A stretch of DNA of 11,936 nucleotides from Thermoplasmatota archaeon (GTDB lineage Archaea; Thermoplasmatota; Thermoplasmata; Thermoplasmatales; Thermoplasmataceae), in contig JAMCUD010000102.1 of assembly GCA_023379355.1 (NCBI GenBank), positions 1-11,936 of the forward strand, read 5' to 3'. The notes beneath the pieces are model-generated. The model was not told the origin of the DNA. It saw nothing but the letters and a program-made list of their open reading frames with translations, and searched no databases. The translations under genes were made by a program, and so were the position numbers. Of this stretch, positions 6,485 through 11,936 are shown in pieces. Position 1 is the first letter of the stretch. Every line of letters starts with the position of its first letter.

Positions 6485-6804
6485 ATGAGGGGAAATGCCC
6501 GGAGTAAGCCCCTTTCTGTTAGCCCTTTTGGGTTGGCAGCATTCAACTTTCGCCATTTGGCTGCGTCTTACCCGGCCCTTTCGGTGACATCACAGGGCCT
6601 GTTTAGACTTTCTCCATCCAGGAAGGGTTCCCATCGAAGTTTCCGAGAACGTCATCCGTAGGAATCATCCTTTGTCGGATTCGTAGATTTCTTTTCCCTG
6701 AACCACCCCTCTCGGGGCACCGCCTTGCGACGGCTGGAATTCACCGAGGAGAGGGGACTTTCCTCACTCATATGAGCGTAAGCCGCCCTCGGGCTTTTCC
6801 CTCC
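6485..6804 (-). ncRNA. rnpB: RNase P RNA (archaeal type A)
   Basis: This is the catalytic RNA of RNase P, which cleaves the 5' leader from pre-tRNA. On the minus strand the universal element GAGGAAAGUCC (about 6753-6763) marks the P4 5' strand, and ACAGAAAGGGGCUUA near the other end (about 6505-6519) marks the P4 3' strand. The CCCCU and AGGGG cores are complementary. The ends pair as P1: GAGGGAAAAGCCCG (about 6790-6803) with CGGGCAUUUCCCCUC (6487-6501). An AGCCAAAUGGCG segment (about 6559-6570) matches the conserved region in the specificity-proximal part, and GC-rich hairpins such as CCCCGAGAGGGG lie between. The length of about 320 nt fits archaeal type A. The ends are set by the P1 pairing and the TATA box at 6822-6829, so they are accurate to a few bases only. 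Confidence 0.95.
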
Positions 6805-6821
6805 ACTGGTCAATGTATTTC

Positions 6822-6829
6822 TATATAAA
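6822..6829 (-). promoter_or_regulatory. Box A promoter of rnpB
   Basis: The minus strand reads TTTATATA here, a near-consensus archaeal TATA box. Its centre is about 22-26 bp before the start of the predicted P1 helix, which supports the 5' end of the RNA placed near 6800-6804. Confidence 0.7.
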
Positions 6830-6912
6830 ACTATTTGTCATGAGAAAATCTATATTTTACAACGGGAGCCATATTTTCAAAGTATGTATGCAAAAACGTG
6901 AAAGATTGTACC

Positions 6913-6918
6913 TATAAG
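6913..6918 (+). promoter_or_regulatory. Probable box A promoter of the surface-protein gene
   Basis: TATAAG at 6913-6918 is about 33 bp before the ATG at 6949, giving a predicted leader under 10 bases. The 143-bp space between rnpB and this gene is otherwise AT-rich with no recognisable RNA or ORF. It carries the two divergent promoters. Confidence 0.45.
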
Positions 6919-6948
6919 CTTAAGAACGGATAATGTCATCAGTAATGC

Positions 6949-8781
6949 ATGGACAATAAGTTAGTACTTGCCATTACTGTCGCAGTACTGATGACTGGCA
7001 GCGCTTTTGCGCTGGCAGGTGCATTTGCAAGTGCACCTCAGTCCCCTGTGCATACCTCACTTGGGAACTATTCATTCAGTTACTACGGCGGCAACGGCAC
7101 ATTGACAAATGTCAGCTATATGGGTCAGGACAACCAGGGAAGTGGCCTGATTGTTGACTACGCACAGATTTCCGGAAAGAATCTTAGCACATTTATGACA
7201 ACCTCAGATATACAAGGTTCCAGTGATATGAAAACAATGAACCTGGCAAATGAAACACTTGTGGCAGGGCAGGATTCCAATACCCTCCTCATACTCACGA
7301 CACCAGGTGGTGTTAGCTCATCAGGAGCAAGCGTTACAATAAAATTTAACGGAACTGTCAAACAGGTACAGTCAGGTGTTGATCTTGCTTCCAGTAACGA
7401 TTTCTTTGGGTCGGTTTCAACTACCTTCACTGTTTCCGGAGGATACAAGATCTACCAGATTGATACAGCGAATTTTACAGGGTATTTCGTGAGCAATGGT
7501 GCTACGCAGACGATTTCCAATAGCAACACATTGAGCATATCCTCATCTACAGGAACTCTGGTGTCTGGAATTGTTGCCTCGGGTGACTTCAAGGATCTCA
7601 TGGAGAAGTACGCAAGGGAGCACAACCATGGAAACGCATTCACCTATAACACCACGACCGGGAACGTTACGGGTAGGTTCGTTGATTTCAACTTCAATGC
7701 TACAACAGGGGTTATTAGCAATTTCTCAATGAGCAACACACAGACAAAGGTCTTCAGCAAGATAACAGCCTCTGGAAATGGAACAATAGGTAGCCAGTCA
7801 GAATTCCCCGCATTCAGGACAGGAGTTCCAATGGTCTATGGCAACCTGTTCTTCTATGCAAATTCATCCTACATATACACCCTGCATGACAATCCGGCAA
7901 TGCAGTTCGACATGATTTTGAACAATGGAACAATGAAATTCCATATACCTGTTGGACTCAACGTGAGCAACCTTTCAAGCCTCCGCGGTTCGTTTGACTC
8001 CAGTGCTGAGGTTAACGCAACTGATATCAATCAGAACGAAAGCGCGGCGATTAACGCAACGGTTGAGTCGGATCATGAGTTCTACAGGGGAAACTCGATG
8101 TTCTTTCTGCATAACTCCACAGTGAGGGCAATGCTAGACGTGGCTGGCGGAAGCGCTGCTTACAACAGCACAACGGGAGTTCTCACGGTTATGACCAACC
8201 GTACAGCATCAATAAACTTTGTAGCCCCGCCAGGCCTGAACCAGGTACCTTCCAGATTCATAAAGCCTGTGGAATACGGTATAGAGCATGGAAAGATAGC
8301 AGCTCAGGTTTCCATAGCCTCGCTTAACAGCACTGCTGTGAATTTCACCACAATGTACAATAACTCAGTAAACATGAAAATAACCGCAGTGGGCAGCGGA
8401 AAAGTCAACATTGCTGTCAGCTCATCTGAACATGCTGGAACAAACCTGTTGTTCTTCGTGAACCAGAGTTTCCTCAACTCCGGCGGGAAGATCTACGTCT
8501 ATTTTGACGGGGTTCTTGCCAACCTGACGAGCTTCAATGGCACCATAAACGTTACGAGCAACAGTGCCGCCTTTTACGGATTCGAGCAGGTGAACGGTGG
8601 ATACCTCGTGATTGTTCACGTCCCGCACTTCTCAAATCACACCATAACAATCAGCGATGCACTCATTTCATCAGGAACATCCACAACGGGGCTTCCCCTT
8701 TCACCGGTTGAGCTGGGTGTCATCGCAGCTGTCGTGGTAGCGGCCGTTGCGGGAACAGTGGTTGCAATCAGAAAGAAATAA
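6949..8781 (+). CDS. Secreted, C-terminally anchored, sequon-rich surface protein
   Basis: This 610-residue protein begins with a signal peptide (about residues 1-28, hydrophobic LVLAITVAVLMTGSAFALAG) and ends with one transmembrane segment (about 585-606, VELGVIAAVVVAAVAGTVVA) followed by RKK. It should therefore face outside with a short cytoplasmic tail. The ectodomain is rich in Ser, Thr, Asn and Gly, has no cysteine that I can find, and holds about 30 N-x-S/T sequons, as expected for an N-glycosylated envelope protein of a wall-less acidophile. Predicted content is mainly beta. A turn-like motif N-x-T-T-G recurs (near residues 233, 250 and 403), and the last extracellular part reads VPHFSNHTITI, a pattern I associate with archaeal surface proteins. 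It could be an S-layer-like or adhesion protein; no enzymatic motif is visible. It is monocistronic, with convergent GINS downstream. Confidence 0.85.
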   Translation: MDNKLVLAITVAVLMTGSAFALAGAFASAPQSPVHTSLGNYSFSYYGGNGTLTNVSYMGQDNQGSGLIVDYAQISGKNLSTFMTTSDIQGSSDMKTMNLANETLVAGQDSNTLLILTTPGGVSSSGASVTIKFNGTVKQVQSGVDLASSNDFFGSVSTTFTVSGGYKIYQIDTANFTGYFVSNGATQTISNSNTLSISSSTGTLVSGIVASGDFKDLMEKYAREHNHGNAFTYNTTTGNVTGRFVDFNFNATTGVISNFSMSNTQTKVFSKITASGNGTIGSQSEFPAFRTGVPMVYGNLFFYANSSYIYTLHDNPAMQFDMILNNGTMKFHIPVGLNVSNLSSLRGSFDSSAEVNATDINQNESAAINATVESDHEFYRGNSMFFLHNSTVRAMLDVAGGSAAYNSTTGVLTVMTNRTASINFVAPPGLNQVPSRFIKPVEYGIEHGKIAAQVSIASLNSTAVNFTTMYNNSVNMKITAVGSGKVNIAVSSSEHAGTNLLFFVNQSFLNSGGKIYVYFDGVLANLTSFNGTINVTSNSAAFYGFEQVNGGYLVIVHVPHFSNHTITISDALISSGTSTTGLPLSPVELGVIAAVVVAAVAGTVVAIRKK

Positions 8782-8786
8782 TCTGA

Positions 8787-8814
8787 ATCTTTTATTTCTT
8801 ACTTTATTTTAATT
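8787..8814 (+). terminator. T-rich terminator region of the surface-protein gene
   Basis: Several short T-tracts (TTTTATTT, TTTATTTT) directly follow the TAA at 8779-8781 and run into the 3' end of the convergent GINS gene. This fits archaeal T-tract termination; no strong hairpin is seen. Confidence 0.4.
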
Positions 8815-9473
8815 TCAACAGCTGACTTTCTTTTAATTAGGAGGTCAGCGAATTTTTCAGGAAGATATATAATATCATTATCGTGCAGGAAATAATCCCT
8901 GTCAGGTTGCGCAATGGGCGGTTGATCCCCTATTATTCTTACAGGAATATACCTCTCCTCAGGGCGCTGCCCCTGTGACGATTCAATCTCAGCTTCAATA
9001 TGTGTTTCGGGAACGTTCGCCTGTACTTGGGGTTCAACAACAGGTGCATGCTGCTCTACAAGTTCATGTAGTTCAGGCTCAGCCGCAATCTTGTTCAGGA
9101 GTGAGTTATATTCGTCATACATTAGGTTATGCAGTTTTATGATGAACTCCTTTTCTTCAGGCGTGAGAGAGTTCATGGTTTCCCCATCCAGATCATAAAG
9201 GGAGAGTGTGGCTATTTTCTCGAATCTCTTCTGGAAGAAGGCCCGGAAATCCCTTTCAATATCGCTTATCCGTTCCTTTATTCTGATATAGCTGTCTATA
9301 TCCTGGCTTGAGAGAAACTGTTGTGCCTCATCCTTCAAAGTTTCAAGTGCTGATGTAATATTCCTGTAGAAAGCAGGATCAAGTTTTTTTGGCTTCCTGG
9401 ATCTAACTTCAACCCTGAGAAATGACCTGAGTTCGTCCGTAATCTTATCTATCTGTGCAGGGTTGAAAGGCAT
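8799..9473 (-). CDS. GINS complex protein (GINS51/Sld5-Psf1 type)
   Basis: This 224-residue replication factor would join MCM and GAN/Cdc45-like protein in the CMG helicase. The N-terminal helical A domain spans about residues 1-135 and includes LTPEEKEFIIKLHNLM (103-118). A variable Pro/Glu/Gln-rich linker follows (about 138-172), and the small beta B domain is at the C-terminus (about 175-224), with DYFLHDNDIIYLPEKFADLLIKRKSAVEI read in two parts at 193-205 and 206-221. The A-then-B order is that of GINS51. Thermoplasma is known to build GINS from a single subunit type. I chose the ATG at 9473 over a TTG three codons upstream because a TATA box (9492-9499) sits about 23 bp before it. It lies 58 bp after the TatD-like gene on the same strand and probably has its own leaderless promoter. 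Confidence 0.85.
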   Translation of the reverse strand: MPFNPAQIDKITDELRSFLRVEVRSRKPKKLDPAFYRNITSALETLKDEAQQFLSSQDIDSYIRIKERISDIERDFRAFFQKRFEKIATLSLYDLDGETMNSLTPEEKEFIIKLHNLMYDEYNSLLNKIAAEPELHELVEQHAPVVEPQVQANVPETHIEAEIESSQGQRPEERYIPVRIIGDQPPIAQPDRDYFLHDNDIIYLPEKFADLLIKRKSAVEIKIK

Positions 9474-9491
9474 CAAAATCAATAGTTAATG

Positions 9492-9499
9492 TATATTAA
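9492..9499 (-). promoter_or_regulatory. Box A promoter of the GINS gene
   Basis: The minus strand reads TTAATATA, centred about 23 bp before the ATG at 9473. No Shine-Dalgarno is present, so a leaderless mRNA is likely. Confidence 0.5.
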
Positions 9500-9531
9500 T
9501 TACTTTTTACGACGAGGTATTTCTTCTGACT

Positions 9532-10419
9532 TCATTTTTTCAATTTAGCAAAGGCATCATCGCCATATACTTCTCGAGGCAACAGTCCACAGCACTGCGA
9601 AATAATATCAAGCCAGTTGCTGTATTCCTGCACAATCATCGAAATCCTTCTTGGAACCGAATCCGGGGGAATTACTTTCCAAGATCCGGGATCGTCAACG
9701 TAATCTGTTTCCAGAAAGAAATCGCCACCGGTTCTGCCTGCCTCCCTCACATTATTGCGGGACGCGAGTATTGACTTCCTGAGGTGAGTTCCATAATGCA
9801 TGTCTTCAGGCAGAGCATGGTGCTTTATCACTTTTTCAGGTTTCATTCCAGCCCTTAATGCCATTAATTCAAGTTCATTGTACAGTGTCTGAGATAAATC
9901 CTCTGTGTGGAGGATCAGAGGCACGTGGTTGTCAGCGCATGTATCCATTGCATATGACAGAACATCATTTATTCTATCAAGATCGTGTTTAGGAACTGGA
10001 AAATGGGGTCTCCCAACCTCTCCAATGGCATTGCATAACCCTTCTCGTGAATATTTGGCAGCAAGGTCAATCCCCCTCTTCATTTCCTCCACCGGATCCA
10101 TACTGTTCTGAACAAACATGAAATAATCCAGCGGATAAGGTCCAAGGGTCACAAGAACAGGCATGTTTTTTTCTTGCCTGATCCTGGAAGCCATCCTGAG
10201 TGTTTTTTCATACAGCGTCTGGTAGTATTCCCTAGGCGGTATCGTATGAGAAGGGAGATTGACGAGATTAATGCTGTTTCCTCCTGCGGAAAGAAACATA
10301 TCTATGGCAGAAAGGAATCTTCCATCTTCGCGAAGATGCATGTGGTTGTCAAGTATTATATATCCCTCACGGGACAGCGTGTGGGCATCCATGGAGTTAT
10401 TAAGGAGTATTCTTGGCAT
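9532..10419 (-). CDS. TatD-related metal-dependent hydrolase (archaeal amidohydrolase-fold family)
   Basis: This 295-residue TIM-barrel protein of the archaeal TatD-like group (COG1831 type) is related to metal-dependent DNases but without proven substrate. The metal-site residues are in place: HMH (26-28), Glu134 in AIGEVGRPHF (131-140), His171 in LILHTED (168-174), His200/His201 in KHHA (199-202) and Asp239 in FLETDYVDDP (235-244). The segment VLVTLGPYPLDYF (88-100) is typical of the archaeal group. The conserved fold starts at about residue 21, so the chosen start gives a roughly 20-residue N-terminal extension; an ATG at 10392 would shorten it by nine. The gene is divergent from psmA across 83 bp and precedes GINS on the same strand. 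Hydrolase of phosphoester or amide bonds is as far as I can go. Confidence 0.85.
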   Translation of the reverse strand: MPRILLNNSMDAHTLSREGYIILDNHMHLREDGRFLSAIDMFLSAGGNSINLVNLPSHTIPPREYYQTLYEKTLRMASRIRQEKNMPVLVTLGPYPLDYFMFVQNSMDPVEEMKRGIDLAAKYSREGLCNAIGEVGRPHFPVPKHDLDRINDVLSYAMDTCADNHVPLILHTEDLSQTLYNELELMALRAGMKPEKVIKHHALPEDMHYGTHLRKSILASRNNVREAGRTGGDFFLETDYVDDPGSWKVIPPDSVPRRISMIVQEYSNWLDIISQCCGLLPREVYGDDAFAKLKK

Positions 10420-10460
10420 ATAATGTTTCCATTGCGGATGCAGAACTAAAGCTACGAAAC

Positions 10461-10497
10461 CTTAATAATTGGTGTAGACTATTGGTCGAAAAGGTGA
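10461..10497 (+). promoter_or_regulatory. Promoter and Shine-Dalgarno of psmA
   Basis: CTTAATAA at 10461-10468 is a plausible TATA box about 38 bp before the ATG, predicting a transcript start near 10490. AAGGTGA at 10491-10497 is a strong Shine-Dalgarno 5 bases before the ATG at 10503, unlike the leaderless neighbours. Confidence 0.6.
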
Positions 10498-10502
10498 CTT
10501 AG

Positions 10503-11213
10503 ATGCAGCAGGGCCAAATGGCATATGACAGAGCTATTACAGTATTTTCACCAGATGGTAGATTATTTCAGGTTGAGTACGCTAGGGAGGCTGTCAAGAA
10601 AGGATCAACAGCCATTGGTATCCGGTTTAGGGATGGAGTGGCCCTGATCTCAGATAAGAAGATCAGGAGCAGGCTTGTTGAGCAGAATTCAATGGAAAAA
10701 ATTCAACCCATTGATGATTACGTGGCCACAGTTACATCGGGCCTTGTTGCCGATGCCCGCGTGCTGGTTGATTTTGCCAGAATTGCAGCACAGCAGGAAA
10801 AGATAACATATGGTTCGCTGGTCAACATCGAGAACCTAGTGAAGAAGGTGGCTGATCAGATGCAACAGTATACACAGTATGGTGGGGTTAGGCCATACGG
10901 AGTAGCAATGATATTTGCAGGAACTGACAGCATAGGGCCCCGTCTATTCGACTGTGATCCAGCAGGCACAATTAATGAATACAAGGCAGTCTCGATAGGT
11001 GCACTGAGAGATCAGGTGACGGCATTTCTCGAGAAGGAATACAAGGACGATTTATCCGAGAAAGACGCAATTGTGCTCGGTATTAAGGCACTGAAATCTT
11101 CAAATGAGGACAGCGGGGAATTCAGGCATCCCGAGGTTGCAGCGATCACCCTTGGAAACAAATTCCACGTTTACCAGAAGGAAGAAGTCGAGAAACTTAT
11201 GCAGCAGGCATAA
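10503..11213 (+). CDS. psmA: Proteasome subunit alpha
   Basis: This 236-residue outer-ring subunit of the 20S proteasome would form the heptameric gate through which the regulatory ATPase (PAN or a Cdc48-type AAA ATPase) feeds substrates. The N-terminal 37 residues match, as I remember it, those of the Thermoplasma acidophilum subunit. These include the gating YDR (8-10), Pro17, the FQVEYA region (22-27) and GST (34-36). Lys66 in MEKIQ (64-68), which contacts the HbYX tail of activating ATPases, is present, and YGGVRPYGV and [14 protein letters not shown] are also intact. It has no N-terminal catalytic Thr, as expected for an alpha subunit; the beta subunit is elsewhere. A strong Shine-Dalgarno precedes the ATG. 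Followed after 42 bp by SBDS, the standard start of the archaeal proteasome/exosome gene cluster. Confidence 0.98.
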   Translation: MQQGQMAYDRAITVFSPDGRLFQVEYAREAVKKGSTAIGIRFRDGVALISDKKIRSRLVEQNSMEKIQPIDDYVATVTSGLVADARVLVDFARIAAQQEKITYGSLVNIENLVKKVADQMQQYTQYGGVRPYGVAMIFAGTDSIGPRLFDCDPAGTINEYKAVSIGALRDQVTAFLEKEYKDDLSEKDAIVLGIKALKSSNEDSGEFRHPEVAAITLGNKFHVYQKEEVEKLMQQA

Positions 11214-11227
11214 GCAGAATCAAACAA

Positions 11228-11235
11228 TTTTTATC
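11228..11235 (+). promoter_or_regulatory. Box A promoter of the SBDS gene
   Basis: TTTTTATC at 11228-11235, in the 42-bp gap after psmA, is centred about 25 bp before the ATG at 11256 with no Shine-Dalgarno between. SBDS may therefore be transcribed leaderlessly in addition to read-through from psmA. The same T-run could terminate part of the psmA transcripts. Confidence 0.5.
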
Positions 11236-11255
11236 CGTTTATCTAATCTTCCCTT

Positions 11256-11936
11256 ATGGTCAGAGTGGAAGACGCCATAGTGGCTAGGTACGAATCCCAT
11301 GGCCATAAATTCGAAATTTTTGTTGATCCTGATGCCACAGATAGAATAAAGGAAGGAAAAATAGACGTGGAAAACGATCTTGCTCTTGATGAAATATACA
11401 AGGATGCAAGAAAGGGTGAGAAGGCCGGCGAAGAATCGCTCAGGGAAGTTTTCAAGACGACGGATGTCGCACAGATAGCAGTTGAGATTGTCAAAAAGGG
11501 GCAGATTCAGCTGACCACAGAGCAGAGGCATGAAATGCTGGAGAGAAGGAGGAAGCAGATCATAGACATGATAGCCAGGGAATCCATAAATCCGCAGACC
11601 AATACCCCCCACCCTCCTGCAAGAATTGCCCAGGCAATTGAGGAAGCAAAAATACACATTGATCCATTCAAGAGTGCTGGAGAGCAGCTTCAAGCCGTGC
11701 TTAAGGCCATCAAGCCAATTCTTCCAATCAGGATGGAAAAAACAAAACTGGCGGTCAAGCTCACGGGAGATGCTTACGGCAAGGTGTATGGTGAAATTGC
11801 CAGAAGCGGTTATCTCGTTAAAGAGGAATGGGGGAAGGACGGATCCTGGATGGGGCTGATGGAAGTCCCAGCCGGAATGGCAGGAGAAATTATGAGTCAG
11901 TTGAGCAGAAGATCAAGGGACAACATTGACATCAGG
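11256..11936 (+). CDS. Ribosome maturation protein SBDS (3' end outside window)
   Basis: There are 227 codons from ATG to the window edge with no stop; archaeal SBDS proteins are about 230-240 residues, so only a few residues are missing. The N-terminal FYSH domain (about 1-85) shows ARYESHGHKFEIFVDPD (10-26) and the conserved VFKTTDVAQIAVEIVKKG region (65-82). A central three-helix domain follows (about 95-160, with NPQTNTPHPPARI at 112-124, the near-invariant P-x-T-x-x-P-H-P-x-x-R segment), then a ferredoxin-like C-terminal domain from about residue 160. In eukaryotes SBDS works with EFL1 to release eIF6 from the large subunit; the archaeal role is thought to be similar in ribosome maturation. 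A long open frame on the opposite strand here (11220-11693) is a shadow. Confidence 0.96.
   Translation, partial: MVRVEDAIVARYESHGHKFEIFVDPDATDRIKEGKIDVENDLALDEIYKDARKGEKAGEESLREVFKTTDVAQIAVEIVKKGQIQLTTEQRHEMLERRRKQIIDMIARESINPQTNTPHPPARIAQAIEEAKIHIDPFKSAGEQLQAVLKAIKPILPIRMEKTKLAVKLTGDAYGKVYGEIARSGYLVKEEWGKDGSWMGLMEVPAGMAGEIMSQLSRRSRDNIDIR

Noticed and set aside
6440..6556. N-terminal extension giving a 102-residue protein starting at 6556
   Set aside because: These codons lie partly within the 3' third of the RNase P RNA, the TATA box at 6468-6477 would be inside the gene, and the ATG at 6439 has suitable signals.
6203..6661. 152-residue plus-strand frame across the glycosyltransferase start, zinc protein and rnpB
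   Set aside because: It runs antisense to two genes and a structured RNA and has no start signals; chance open frame.
6806..6948. Possible small RNA between rnpB and the surface-protein gene
   Set aside because: No C/D-box pair, tRNA-like fold or stable hairpin was found by eye; the AT-rich text is explained by two divergent promoters.
11220..11693. 157-residue open frame on the minus strand
   Set aside because: It is antisense to SBDS, which is conserved along its whole length, and would read through the psmA-SBDS gap with no promoter.
1..11936. Mobile element, defence island, CRISPR array or integrated virus
   Set aside because: I saw no transposase, integrase, Cas or toxin-antitoxin genes, no terminal inverted repeats and no spacer-repeat pattern; genes are housekeeping or envelope genes with even codon use.

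Overview
The window reads as core chromosome of a heterotrophic, moderately thermophilic archaeon of the Thermoplasmatales (Thermoplasma, Cuniculiplasma or Ferroplasma type). The evidence is a proteasome alpha subunit whose N-terminus matches, from memory, that of Thermoplasma acidophilum, a type-A archaeal RNase P RNA, a GINS protein, an SBDS protein, a heavily sequon-rich cysteine-free surface protein, archaeal box A promoters placed about 25 bp before start codons (leaderless or near-leaderless mRNAs), and heavy use of AGG/AGA and ATA codons. I see no insertion sequence, tRNA, CRISPR array, prophage or defence locus.

Layout. (1) 1-267: the 3' part of a thioredoxin-like gene with a CHPC active site. 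(2) 337-3417, plus strand: a compact B12-dependent acyl-CoA mutase operon of large subunit, cobalamin-binding small subunit and MeaB-type G-protein chaperone. At the two residues that separate methylmalonyl-CoA mutase from isobutyryl-CoA mutase, the large subunit has the isobutyryl type (Phe101, Gln219). (3) 3478-3858, plus strand: an Hsp20 small heat-shock protein, convergent with (4) 3862-6439, minus strand: an operon of a 63-residue zinc-ligand protein, a family 2 glycosyltransferase and an AarF/UbiB-family kinase-like membrane protein. Immediately upstream on the same strand lies (5) the RNase P RNA gene, about 6485-6804. (6) 6949-8781, plus strand: a 610-residue secreted, C-terminally anchored, probably N-glycosylated surface protein. 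(7) 8799-10419, minus strand: a GINS replication factor and a TatD-related metal hydrolase. (8) 10503-11936, plus strand: proteasome alpha subunit followed by SBDS (running off the right edge). These are the first two genes of the known archaeal proteasome/exosome superoperon, so Rrp4, Rrp41 and Rrp42 genes are expected just outside.

How the genes work together. The mutase trio would rearrange a branched acyl-CoA, with isobutyryl-CoA from valine as the leading candidate, while the MeaB protein gates and protects the cobalamin cofactor. This suits a peptide-scavenging heterotroph. Hsp20 and the proteasome serve protein quality control. GINS belongs to the CMG replicative helicase, RNase P matures tRNA 5' ends, and SBDS matures the large ribosomal subunit. 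The surface protein would be part of the cell envelope.

No clear undescribed multi-gene system is evident. The points most worth following are the substrate of the mutase (very likely to be mis-annotated as methylmalonyl-CoA mutase), the Asp-to-Asn change in its chaperone, and the unnamed small zinc protein between rnpB and the glycosyltransferase/AarF pair.
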